Shown in pieces: positions 24,321 to 37,500 of a stretch of 64,000 nt of DNA. Position 1 is the stretch's first letter. Every line of letters begins with the position of its first letter. The notes below the pieces were generated by a model that did no database searches, was not told the origin of the DNA, and saw nothing but the letters and a program-made list of their open reading frames with translations. The translations under genes were made by a program, and so were the position numbers. Source of the DNA: Branchiostoma floridae (taxonomy: Eukaryota > Chordata > Leptocardii > Amphioxiformes > Branchiostomatidae); contig NC_049986.1 in the NCBI RefSeq assembly GCF_000003815.2, positions 12,492,089 to 12,556,088 on the forward strand, in the 5' to 3' direction.

Positions 24321-24741
24321 TATTTTATTCATGTAGTCCCCGCGGAAGTAAAGAGAACGTAAGCAATCCAATTAAGAACAGGTGAAACCTGACAGGTGAT
24401 AATTAGGGATGCCTCGTATGTATTTAAGCGAGAAGAACACGCATACACGAGGCAGATACGAACGTTCGGAACAAGGGCGATGGAAGAGGGAGGGATAGCA
24501 GCAAAGAAACCAGAAGGGGAAAGGGGGTTGGGGGATCGGAAGGGGTGTGGTAAACCGCCTACAGGTGAGCGATTTAAAAAGGCCCACCCGCCCGCCCTTA
24601 TTTGCATAGTAGATCAAACTGGAAGTCCAAGACTCCGTCAGTGCAGAAACGTCCCACTTACACCCAATATCATTCCCCATACCTAACATGTGAGATGTCT
24701 TCTGTACTGTAGCGGAGGACTACATGATTGAGATACAGTTA
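24321..24741. mobile_element. Short (0.4 kb) copy of the tandem pair, containing a G-quadruplex-type run
   Basis: It has the same 137 bp head (24332-24468) and 84 bp tail (24641-24724) as the preceding unit, with a different 170 bp middle. TG...CA ends and 393 bp length would suit a solo LTR. However, the sequence outside TGTAG and CTACA is also shared between the copies, which fits tandem duplication better. The middle carries four G runs at 24516-24545. Confidence 0.6.
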
Positions 24742-25200
24742 GATCTGAGTACCTGTCTCAAAAGTCTGTCTCAAGTCGACTCAAAAACTTGTATGTAAAT
24801 CGTGACACCACTGATAATCTACAACATAGTAGCTGAAATAAGATGGGTTGATTCTGAGCTAAATTGGAATTACTTGTCATGGCAAACTGCGCATGTCTTT
24901 AACATGGCGGTATCATAGAGTTAACGTTAGATTGGATTAGTTGGAAAGAATTGAATACCACAGTCACCTGTTGCATGACGTTGTATGCGGCTTAGCGTCT
25001 TAAAGGGTTGAACAGGTTAAGTGGTGCGTAGATCTACATAACAGGATCAATATCAGTGCGCAAAAGCTGTCTGGTGTATCAGCCTTGACTACCTCCTGGC
25101 CACGCTAAGACATACCTCTCGGGGTTTGATATACAGTAACCCGGATGTGGTGAAGGTAAACCCCAATGAGGATATCAAAGGATACTGTTCCAGAATTCTG

Positions 25201-25467
25201 AAACCGGGTTAACCCAAAGAGGATAAGGATACAATCCCAGAATTCCAAAATACACACTCCACAATACACACTGTCTGCTGTACAATTCACAAGAGTTTGT
25301 TGACAATGAAAGAAAACAAAAATTTACTGGTTACATTGTACCAGTTGCCGTATTTTCAAAGGCAACATGACAAGTCCGGATGTTTGTGAGTCACAGACAG
25401 CCACCCGGGAGTGTGTATTTTGGAATTCTGGGATTGTATCCTTATCCTCTTTGGGTTAACCCGGTTT
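25201..25467. repeat. Perfect 60 bp inverted repeat with 147 bp loop (hairpin MITE candidate)
   Basis: Positions 25201-25260 and 25408-25467 are exact reverse complements over 60 bp (arm start AAACCGGGTTAACCC). Just left of it, 25155-25200 holds a degenerate direct copy of part of the arm (GAGGATATC..GGATAC..CCAGAATTC). Perfect identity suggests recent origin or gene conversion between the arms. Confidence 0.85.
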
Positions 25468-27618
25468 GGAAAAACATGAACTGTGGTAGGAAGAAGTGAG
25501 ACGTTAAGTTATTCAGTAGTATGAATTGAAGGATGTTTTTGGATTGCACTAACACTGTTAGTACGTTTTGAACATATAACCTTGGAGCACCATAAAGTTC
25601 TAATCTAACGTTCTATTTTTGGTCGATATGGGTTAAATGTTGATCTACTGGAATTTCAGAATAAACTGGATGGACCGACAGTGTTGTTGTTGGTGTTATT
25701 TGTAAACTTAAGTTTATCTATTTTCTATTCATTTATCTGTTTGCACCAGGCCCGTGGTCCATATAAACAACCACAGTACAAACAGTTTTAAGAATTGAAA
25801 ACTACTGTACCTAAAATAACGAGATCTACATAGTGTCGCCACAGGGTACTATGGCGGAAACCATCAGAGTGCACGAGAAGGTGAATAATTTTACCATCTG
25901 AAGACAACCCGCGGCGCTGGAAGCAAAGGAATTTGCGTCAAATGTATCCGTCCAATTGTTGACAAACAAATAACTTGTACTTTGAAATCTGCCAGCAGAA
26001 AATAAAAATAAAACAAGTTAAAGGCACTATGGTATGCCACTCGTAGTTTTTAAATAGCACTCATGGTATTCTAACTTTGCGCACAATATACTGGAGAACA
26101 GTACGCTGAGAACAACACTCCTCACCTCTGCTGAGCTGTATCAGAACCTTCCTAGGTGCGAGTTTGCTCGGGAATTAAAACCTATGACGTGGGCTCGAAT
26201 TTCCGGGTCAGCAGAAAGGTCGGCAGTGATTGTGTAGCCGATATAAATGTGTAGCCACAAGAAGTGTTTTTTCAAGCAGTAATATAAGTGTACTTCTCAT
26301 CAACGCCAAGGTATTTGTGGGGGAGGGCGTGGAATGTCCCAAAGGGTTTTCGCTAAGGCTTTTAAGGTGAGAGACGGTGTGCGGACTACTGTTCACCTAT
26401 CTTCACAACCGAGCTTCATTTGCCATGGCCTAGCAAGGTCCTCGAGCGCAAATTTAATACCAGTGTGTACCTGTTGACATAAAAGCAACGTGACAGCACT
26501 GATGAGCTGCAGCTGCTTTGAAATAGAATCCTCTGTGGTGTCAAATGGAGACATATGTACTGTACTGAATGTTTTGAACCAGTCTCCCAAAAACAGAATG
26601 TAACTCGAGTACTCATGTATTAACCTAGTCCTTTGAAATAGAAACTCTATGGCAGAAGTCGGACTCTGTCATCAATTTGATATCTTTCTGTAGGTAAAGT
26701 GTTGGCCTTAGTGCTGAAAGATGGGATGTGATAATTGATATGCAGAAAACAAGACCTTGGCTTTATATCCGGGGAAGACAAGCATGTGGAAAAAAGCCTA
26801 AAGCACCATTTTCACTAGAGTAAAGAAATAACGTGTAAAAATTCATATAAAAAATAATACAAAGGCCAACAGAAACTGTTTCACTATTGAACATATGGCA
26901 AAACAGTGAGTGAATATGATTAAGAAAAAAATGCACGTTTTGATTTTCATCCATGGTGAAATGTGGATCATTTATGCATTCTTTTACAAACCAAACCGAA
27001 TCATACATCTGGTTAGGTTAAAATCTCTACCATAGTTAGACGTTTCCAACAGCATGTACTATTTTCCATCAGTGAACTGTATATGAGTCTCTGCAGACAA
27101 GTGAAGCATTTTTTTTTTCAATCAGTAAAAATAGTTTGTAAATGTCTGATCATTTCATGGTACAGTTTCTGCACCATCTGATACTAGGGTGAAAATGCTT
27201 GTCCTATGTTACAATTTGTATAGAGTAACGTTTTAATGACATATCGTAATATACAGAGCGGGGCTGGGTGGTTCACGATTACCAACGTCATGCGTCATCT
27301 TTTTAGGCTGGAGAAAACAACCTTCCACGGCAAACTCTGAATCCTTTCCTCGGAAAACACCTTTTCCCGGCACAAGAGAACCTACCCAACATTGCAAATC
27401 CCACCCCCCCCCCATAAAATAAAAGCCAGCCTCGCACAAAGTCCGCGAAGGTTTTTAACTATCATGGACACTAAAAAGGGAGATGAAGCCCACCCCTCTG
27501 CTTCAACCATCTTTTAACCTGAGCCTGGTACATATTCATACCTTGGACCAGAAAAGTTGTTTTAAGTGTACATGCATGAAGAGTACAATGTCTAACCCTG
27601 AGCAGCCAGGAATTGAAC
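25468..27618. other. Intergenic DNA, no gene recognised
   Basis: About 2.1 kb of AT-rich sequence with scattered open frames of 60-80 codons on the minus strand (for example 26208-26396, 26763-27008). None has a recognisable domain or splice-site chain. A 10-C run lies near 27407. Confidence 0.5.
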
Positions 27619-27804
27619 CCTCACCTCACCACACCTCGTGCAATCTTCATCAAGAGGGTCAGGGACCATGGTTGCCTCCAGCACAGGTCTTTGCCATTCC
27701 TCCCTGTTCTTAGCCTTTTGGGTGTAGACAGCTAGGGAATTGCCTGTCCAATCCCTTGTGTCGTGACCCCATCTCCTGCATGGCCTCCCTCTGCTTCTGG
27801 TGCC
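27619..27804 (-). pseudogene. C-terminal tail of a LINE reverse transcriptase (fragment)
   Basis: The minus strand from 27804 reads GTRSRGRPCRRWGHDTRDWT, then NSLAVYTQKAKNREEWQRPV, without a stop to about 27619. GRPxRRWxxDxRDW, a short spacer, then A-x(3)-R-x(2)-W is the signature tail of L1/CR1-type retrotransposon ORF2 proteins. The reverse transcriptase and endonuclease are missing, so this is a 5'-truncated relic. It lies beyond the MIGA 3' end on the same strand. Confidence 0.7.
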
Positions 27805-27989
27805 ATTGATCTTTGATCACGGATTGAACCCATGACCTTTTAATCCTATTCCTACAAGCCTAACTGCTAGGCACCTGCCACCTGTTGATTTATCATCCAC
27901 CTATGACCTAAATGCCCAGACTTAACTGGTACATATGTTGCAAGCAAAACTATAAATGCATGATTATCATCTTTGAATTCACTTTTTCT

Positions 27990-27995
27990 TTTATT
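27990..27995 (-). terminator. Polyadenylation signal AATAAA for MIGA
   Basis: The first AATAAA I noted on the minus strand downstream of the MIGA stop codon; it would give a 3' UTR of about 600 nt. Confidence 0.55.
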
Positions 27996-28591
27996 TTCAT
28001 ACCACATTATCTACTGTATAATGTGTAGCTTGTTTATGTTGGTTCTTCATGATGAAATGCACTTCAACAGTTTAAACACTTCTGCAGCATGTATTTACAC
28101 AAAGTCTCTTTCCAATGTTATCTACATGTGTACATCAAGTCAAAGAAAATAATATCAAACTTGTCACTATATTCAAAATATTACAGCAAACACTACCTTA
28201 ACATACAAATGGCAAATTGAGACATAAAACAGTAATAAAAAATAAAAAACAGCTTCTCTTGATGATAAAATTGCATTGTTTATAATGTTAAACACGGCCC
28301 ATCATGCTACTACTTGTATGGGTGTCCAACAATTTTTTTACCATTTCAGTGTAAGCCACTACAATAAGTCGTAAATTAAGTTTGAGGGGACTTGATTTTA
28401 CATTGACAGGAAGGAGAAGTTTTGCTTTAAGTTCATGGTGGACAAACAGAATGCATTACTGACAGAAAATCTGTATTGTCCACGATGTGACAATCTTACG
28501 GTGAAGAGGTCACCCGCAAAAATCTGTGAACACAAAAATCCACCGTGAATATTTACTAGATCTACTAATATCCAATAACCTTATTGATATG

Positions 28592-31500
28592 CTACTCTAC
28601 ATATTCAAGAGATACATCCACATGAATATTCTCTTCCTCAACTGAGTTGATGACTCCATTTACATGTTCTGGGGTGTGCGGTGAAGAGGAGGCTATAGAT
28701 AGTCTCTCCTGCAGAATGCTTCTTCGCTGTCTGGCCAGGAACATGATGTCATCCGCCATTTCTTGCACAGAGGAATACCGAGTCTTCTCAAAGTCAAAAA
28801 CATCTGTGATGAAGCCTTGTACCTGGTCCTTTGCAAACAAAAAAACAATGGACTAAACAACAGAACTGGTGCCAAGCAATGACAGTCAAACTGACCAAGT
28901 GAATAGAAGTTAACTTCATACAACTAAATACTATAGCTGACATCCCTTTCACTTTGGAAACCTTGAAACAGATTTTAAGAGTAACTTCTTGAGACATGGG
29001 AAATAGAAGATGTGCAGCATGGTACTTCAGAGATTAAAGCTTTTCCAATATCTTGTGTGGGAGTCACTTGTGCAGTCAGTGAAGATTGCCACTTGTGGTG
29101 AAGTGAAATCAAGTAATGGCTTCACCAACCTAGCTAAGGATTCCCAAGGAGTTCTAAAAGCTTCCAAGGTCAGAAGTACACAACCATGTTACAGAACACG
29201 CATGGATTAAAACCTAGCAGGAGACTGTGATTGCCATTATTCATTGTACTATGATTGTTCTACCAATTTTCTAACATATCATAACTTAAGTACATGATAT
29301 CTCTTAGTTACTTTGGTTTTGTATACCTTAATTTGCAGTTTGTGTAAATTTTTGTTAATCTTAATATTGTTAATTGCATGTGATGTTGCTAGCAAAATGT
29401 AGTTTTCTGCTTACATTGAAGAATGCTGACATTATTCAACATTTTCTGCTGGTGACATGAATAAATGATATATAAGGTTAGTTTCATGTAATTACGGCGG
29501 ATAAGTGGCAAATGGGCACTCCTTTTCAAGAACTTGAAGAAGATACCGTGAATGCAGAAACTTTTGCAGTGGTTTAATGTTCGTGGTTTTCGCGGTGGCC
29601 GCTTCACCGCAAACTTAAATCCACCGCAAAACATTTTTCCATGGCAGTAAGAGACTACAGTGCCTGGTGCTACTGCGAACTTAAGTCCTTTTACCGCAAA
29701 ATTAAATCCCTGCGAAATTAAATGCATTTACAGTACCTGAATGTCTAGCATTAACACAAAAGGCAAGTTTTCTATTTCACCTTGAAGAAATAGCACAATT
29801 GCTTCAGCTCTTCATCTGTACCCAGAAATCCCCAGGCCAGGACTGGACTCACGTGCTCAGAGATGCCGTAGAAGTGTGCGATAAAGCCGTCAGGATACTG
29901 GAAAGGTAAAGTAGTACATGTAGTCTATCTACAATGCCAAGGACGATAAATACATTGTTCTTAAAAAGAACGGATAAAGGTCACCCTATGGATAAAGGTG
30001 AACTAGTGTTACCTGTAAACACAACATTTTTTTCTTAGGCCTTACAAATCAATACACAGCAAAATCAGCAGGCCAGGAACTGAATGTATCAGTCAAAATA
30101 ACTGTCCACAATCGTCTTGAAAGAGGCAGGGCTCGAAATTCATTTTTTGGATTGGGTGCACTGGTGCACCCAGCTTAAAAAATTGGGTGCACCAAAACTT
30201 TTTTGGGTGCACCACATAAGATAAAGTAGAATGTCAGAAAAAAACTACATTCTGAAATTAAAAAACTTAATTACAAGCTATTAAATTCTTAATAAAGAAG
30301 TTCCATGACAGACATTTTTGTCATCTTTTAAACAATTGGATGTCAAGACTATGATGTATACTAGACTAGTAGTATACTTTGATATCTTAACATACGTAAA
30401 CCTAAGAAAATCTTTGGGTGCAGTATTTCGAGCCCTGAAAGAGGTAAAAGTATATATATGTAAAGAGGCAAAGGTTGTTCAATTATCCAACATACAATCA
30501 TGGAGAGTATCGGCTTTGAGGATGTGAATTGAAACTGGTAAGTACAAGATCAAAGTCAAGGATGTGAAATGCGTCATGTGCAGTTTGATCTTCCCAAGCA
30601 CCCATGGCAATTTCCAACCGCTTTGAAGACTTGTCAATCAAAGGCTCAGCATACTACGCTATGAATGTGGCAGGAAAAATCAATTTATGGATCAAACAGA
30701 ATGGATCACACACTGAGATATACTTATACTTAATCATATTATATACAGGGTTGGTGAAAGTGATGCTCTACTGTTATGAACTAACCTCATTCTGCATACA
30801 GGAGGTGCAGTGAGGGCAACAGAGAGGACGTAACGTTACATGAAACACTGAATAGATCTAACGCTGGGTCACCTTTATCCACCAGTAACCTATATTCGGT
30901 TTATTTCAAAGCAGGATATTTTGGGATATCACTTTGACGGATGGTAGTTTTAAACTGCAATATTTTGAAAATAGTGCAACTTGAAACCACCGTCCATGGA
31001 CTTGATATTCCTAAATATCCTGACTTTTGCAGACAACGGATATAGGTTACCAAGCAAATAAGGGTGAACTAGCGTTTACATGGATTACAAAAATTTCACA
31101 TGCAGACACACAAGCAATTATTACAGACATGATAAAGAAAACATTCAAGACATTCACTGCGAATGTACTTTTTTAACAACTAAAATAAAACGTTAGACTA
31201 ATCTGTATGGCCAATTACAAGGGAAGCTGAAATTGTGCAGCAGACAACAGTTTTACTTTTTGATCAACTTGAAGGAGATTAAAGAGTGAAACTCTTTGAT
31301 AACACATGGGAGACAGGTAACATGCAAATCACACACTTATTCATTCCAATTATCCAGGCATATACATTATCCAATTACCTATCATGCCGAACACTAACCA
31401 TATCTCAAAATAGGAGGTTGGTAGTAGGTCAAAATAAAGTAAAATTCCCTGTCATTACCAGCCGTGCTTTCTACAATTGGACTAATCTATATCCTTTTCA

Positions 31501-34500
31501 AATTGATTGTGGACTGGGGGGGGGGGGGACTTACCAGCAGCATTCTCCTTTTTGCCTTGAGTACGGACCACACTGCAGTGGCCAGTGCCTGGAAAAGATC
31601 CAAGGACAAGTTTTCATCTGATTCAAAACACTTATTCCTGCTGAAATTCTAGCCTGGTAACCCCTCTCAACAAGCCTACTTAGGCCACAGCAAGGAAACG
31701 TTTGGATGACATCCATGCCCTTATCAATTTTTGCCTGAATGTAGAAAATTTTTTTTTCTTCTTTGGAGAACATGACGAGAAAGTAACAAAATTGTCAAAT
31801 ATGTTGTGTTGTAGCCTAATGATTGTACATTTGTACTTATAGAAGTGACACTAGCAAGGTAGCCATAACTGTAGTTGTAAAAGTGAAACTACAAAATACA
31901 ATAGTTGCAAGAGTGGCATTGCTATTGAAGTCATGAATGTAGTTCCCAACTTGGTAAAGAATACCAGTCTACCACACTTGTGTCACTTTTACTACACTAT
32001 AGTTCAATTCTTGAATAAATGAATGAAGGATTTTTTGTCCGTGCTACCATTTTTAGCACTTCAATTTTTGTTATGTTTATGGTGTCTATTTTGAAAATGT
32101 AGCCATGTTTTTTTTTTACCCATCTTGTCTTCTTTGCCCTATCTCATTATTCTTGCAGTCTGCATAGTACACACTTTTGTCATCCATAGAGATGACTTGC
32201 TGTGGCCTTAGGGTACCCGGGTGTTTCACTGGCTCAAGTCTGCAGTGTCCTTGTTCTGACAGCTTATCTTTCCAGCTGACCTTTCTAATCACTGTTGACC
32301 AGTGAGCAAAGTAATGGAAACCAACCCCATAAATATGCTCTGGCTTGCATTAATGGCCTTGACAGGCAGGCAACACTCCCTGCACTGTAGAGATAGTAGC
32401 GAGCTCACGGTGGTATGATTGCCACACTTTGAAAATCAATATTCAACTGAATATTCCACAGTTGAAAGAGATAGAAACATACATGTATGGCATATTCATA
32501 AGTCTAGTAGGATGCCTAGCACTTATCTCTTATGGTTGATTGAAAATTATTGGGTTGTCAATCAAGGAAATATGTGACATTTTCAGGCGTATCCAGATGA
32601 AGTATTGTAAAAAAGAAAAGCACATACAAACTAGAATCTTAAATTGAAATATTTGTGGGTAAAATTAACATAACTGTTATTTACCGTCTCCTTGAATCCG
32701 TTTGACAGCCATCTATTCTGCACCACAGCTGTGACAGAGGATGGTGGATTGGCCAGGTCGTCAAATGCGTCCAATAGGATAAAGTCTAGCACCACATCAT
32801 AGAAAGATAAACACATCACCTGAAACATGTACCGTACATGTAAGTATATTAAAAACAGTTATTACAAATGGTGTCAAAAATTGGAACTGATTTTCAACAT
32901 ATTACAGTATATGTGTCATTTTCCTTCACATTTTCAACTTTGGTAAAAAAAAAAGAAAGACAGCCACAAAAAGTCCCAAGTTTTCAGTTTTCTACCAAAT
33001 TCTGCCTAGCAACAGAATGTAACAACTTTCAAAAGATTCTCACGACACAACAAAGTTGTCCTCATACAATGTGAATAATAAGCATAATAAGAGCTCAGCA
33101 AGTAAACTTTATGGCAGAAATCCTGTGAAAGGACTAAAATAAAACCAAGTTGGGTACGTCAAAACATCTAGATCTTCAAAAAACACACCATAAACATGGT
33201 AACAAGAATTGGCACAAGATGTGTTAAATAGAGCCCTTCAGACGTACCCCCCGGGCCCTCAGCTCCTCAGCCATGCTCTCCCAGTTGCTGGAGTCTTCAC
33301 AATATCTCAACATGTCTTCAAAGGCTTGCTGGAAGTCCTTAGGATCCTATGAATGTGAAAACAGACATAAAAGGTTCATGCATTTAATGTAAGACAATCA
33401 TACTGGGATTGGCAAAAACATGAAGAAGAGATTTGGATAAAACAGACTGGCACCTCACATCAAGTGGGCTGAAAAAACTTTCTCCTTGCTGCTTGCTGTC
33501 TAACATTTTGAACAACACAAATTAATTAAGTACCAGAAAGCTAATTCAAGGTTTGAGTTAAAGCCAATATGTGTAATGAATCTGAACTCACTCAACTTTT
33601 GTATTCTATATCTATACAACTTTTTCATACTGTTGCATTGCTAAGATGTAGGTATGTGAATGTTAATGTTTACATTTTGTATGAAGTGATGATTTAGAGT
33701 TGTATCATTCTGTAGTTGTATACAGCCGGTATAACTGCCCTTTGGCATAACACACCAGTTTTTTGAGCTGGAGATGATAAAGTGAAGAAACATGTACCTT
33801 CTCTGCTCTCCACATGAGTTCTGATATCATCTCCTTCCCTGTCTCAATCATCCACTGTCTCACCGTCTCATCCTCAAATAACAACTGAAAACCAATGAGG
33901 TAGAGTGTGAACAACCCTAAAACTTATTAATGAGGCAAACTTACACTTAAAGCAAGATTGTCAAATTGTCAAAGTGGTAGGCAAGTTAAATTGACAACAG
34001 TAGCTTTGGTTGGGTCTTAGGAAAGAGGCTCTATCAATTGACAAGTGAAGCATACCTATATCCATTTAACAGCATGTGTGCAGTGACTAAGGATGTAAAG
34101 TGACAAGTTAGTTCTTGCCTCACCTGGAATGCTTGTCTAACACAGTGGAGCTTTGCAATGAATTCTCTGTTAGAGAGACAGTCCAACATTTCGGTTCTGG
34201 AAAAGGAAAGCAGAAAAGAAGCATTTTTTTGTACACTCCTGGTGATAATATAACATTCTGAAATTGATCATGGATCTAAACACAGTAAGGCCATAACGGG
34301 GGCCGCCCTAAGATGCCCCCTGCCCTAAGATGCTGGGATTTTTTGCTGATCTTATTATGCATAAGTACGCCGTGTTTGTTGCCACTGACTTTGATGATTA
34401 GAAAGGTAAATAAACCAAGTCCAAACAAACAGCTTTTTTTTTCTCTTAAATTTTTTTTTACACATGTTCACTTCCCCTTTTTTTAAAGACAGAATTTTCA

Positions 34501-37500
34501 CAATAATGTTGGTACTGCCAAATCACTGTGGTCACCTGGTACAGTCAAACCTGCCCATCCAACCAACTCTATCCACCAACTCCAGTCAACAACCACTCTG
34601 AGACGGTCCCGTCCTATTTTGCATAGTAATGCACCAGTACTAGGTATTGGTGGCTCGTGGCCATAAATAAACAACCAATAAAAAACAGCCACACAACTGT
34701 CATACACATAAGAAACAAAGCTTCACAAAACACTACAAATATTGGTCTTCAAATGTTTGTTTAGTAGAAGACCGGCCATAGAAAAAAAAAACATAAGTAT
34801 CACCGCCGTTGTTTTCCCCAGGGAGCGTGGCCCCGCAGGTGGCAGACGAGCGAACGCCCAAAAGACTTGTTACTTTAAAAATGGTTCGTACCGTCTATAA
34901 AAATGAAGCTTCATAGAGTGATGTCGAATATGTTTCCCAATATGTACACAGAGTTTTTTGTGATTTTGGCGTTGTCGTTTTTCGTAATGATTTTGTTAGT
35001 CGGGCCGCCGCATTCAGTGCATTTTGCCCATTTCCCATGAAAACACAACCTGGATTGTGAAAGATTTAGCCCTCCTCGCGGGAGACAAGAAGCACACACA
35101 ATCACAATTCTACTGTCAAAAGAAAGCTAATATATCATAAAATTAGAATTTTTATTTATGTTTGTCTAAATTGGTCACCAGCTTCCGAAGAGAGCAAATT
35201 TCCAAAAGCGGGGCAAGTTAGGGCGCACTATTTAACGCGGCTCAAAATCGGAATTTATATTCACGATAACGTCCTCGGTGTTTGCCAGTTGTAACGCGGA
35301 GGGTGAAGAGTTCATGAACAGTATGGATGCCTTTGTAAAGAAGGAAGCGTGGCTCTCTGGCGATAGAGAATGATCACAGACACACAAGATCTGCCGTGGC
35401 TGAGAAACGATCTTTATTCTTCACTGTCACATCCTCTCTCTCTGTGTCCCAACTCTCTGAACTGAACCCTCATCCCTGGTGTCCCTTCTTTTTATCTCTT
35501 AGCTGGGTGCTGACGTAAACAAAACAAATTCTTCCCACATGTACTCAACGGGTCATTAATTAACTGTGATCGCCCCTTTGTTCTTCCTTATCTCATCTAC
35601 TGGTCAGCTAAAATACAAGATGTTTATCTGTTTCTGTTAATTTCTGAGAAACCTTCCCAAGAATCATTTTAAACGGATGTTGTCAATATGGGCTCTATTA
35701 CATCCCCCTGCTTTGAAACAAATGCGTCCCCGCATTTTACAACATTAACAGCGACTCTGACAGAACAAAAAGAGTAACAAGTCAGTTGCATCAGTGACAT
35801 ATTGATTGATATATGACAAACAGATCTGAGTGGAGAAACACTAGCTTCCCAGTATCAGGTCTAAATCACAATGTGAAAGACATACAGTATAGTATGAAAT
35901 CTGTATCGAAAATCTCGTCAATGGATCAAGAGTTCAGTCATCAAGTCCATGCTTCAATGTTCATGTTCAGGTCGCAATCTGCGTGATCCTGGGGTCACCA
36001 TCACTCAGGTCGTCGTTGTTGCTCTAGGGTCTGCTCCGCTCAGGTGCACCAGTTGTCTCTCTGTCCTCCCCTTGCTTCCTCGTCCTCACGGCGGCTGTGT
36101 CCTGTCCTTGCCCAATTGGCTGCCAGTGTGGCTTGTCGGGATCAGGTCACAGGCCCGTTGAATCCTTGGTCCTTCGCTGGTGGGGTGCCCTTTGTGGCGT
36201 CTCCTCCACCGTGTCTGGACCATTTACACCCTCCATAAGTGACTCTCGCTTCGCCACTGTCTGGGTTTATCTCCTGCGAGGTAGAGCATTGTACAACCTG
36301 GCCACACCGTCTTGCAACCTTCGCTAGACCCTGCACTAATTTCAGATGTTCATCTCTAGTCTATCACTAGCATAAGCTGAGCTCCTGGGGTGTAGGATTT
36401 AACTGACTTTGCTATCAGCTGAGCCTTCATGACGCCCAAACATCCCCGCTAACCGGCAACATTTGCCCGAATGTCTGGCTTTCCACGGACATCAATCCGG
36501 CAGTCAGCTCCATCCCCACTGGCTTACGGACCCAAGGACTCTCACAAACATTCTTCACTACAATGATAACTGTCGTCTGTCTTTCCATGGCTAAACTACT
36601 TGACTGAGAAACAACAAACTGCTTTTACCCTGCCCATTCCTACAAAAATCTATCATGTGTTTGACATAAGGCCATAGTTCAAGCTAGGTCTCACTAGGCA
36701 CGCTCAATACCGACCCCACCCCGGGAGTCTGCAGAGTTCCCCTACCCCCTGCTCAACCGTGGCTGTCGATAGAGCTCCTGTCGACCTATCCTAACTGGAG
36801 TCCCTCTCAAAAACTTGCAAGTATCATTGTCTACAACTAGTACAAGGCTAACATACACGTGCACAGCAGAACAGAATCTGACCTACTTTTCCGTCCACCA
36901 CTCAAACAAATAACAAGGAAAACTACCCTCTAATTGATATGTTTCTGATTTGCTTTGTTTCTCAGACTAATTCCGAACCACGGAGAGAATTTCCTAAAGC
37001 CAAATTCAAAATCACACGAGTTCACTTGGGACATTCAGATCATTCCAGGAAAAGTCTATTAAACTCCACTGTACTCAGCTAACTAACATTGTGGGATCGA
37101 CACTTCACGGCTTTTTTCTTACATCATGTTACCACACCAACTAAACAACCTGTATTTTGAGAACCTATTTTTTGCTGTCTAACGAGAACTACGGTCCACC
37201 TTGTGTTGCCCCTACATAACCTACAAAGTTTACACTACAATCTACAGATTTACGCTACACAGAATCAGACTAGGTGGCCAGGTCACAATGCTCAAAACCA
37301 AGCAAAGGCAAGCTCTCACCGGACTGGTTGTGGTCTGTAGTCATCTTCCGTGGCCTTGGAGTCGTCCGGTTGTTCATGCTGGGCCGCGCCGGGCTCACGG
37401 TGCTCTGGAGTGGTCGTCTCTTGTGGTCTTGTAGCCGGCGTCCGAGGGTTGGTCATAGTCCCTCCCATCCCGTGCAGGGAGATATTACCGGATCCATGCA

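Noticed and set aside
24332-24724. Simple solo LTR
   Set aside because: The ends fit TG...CA, but the sequence outside both ends is shared with the neighbouring copy and there is no flanking duplication.
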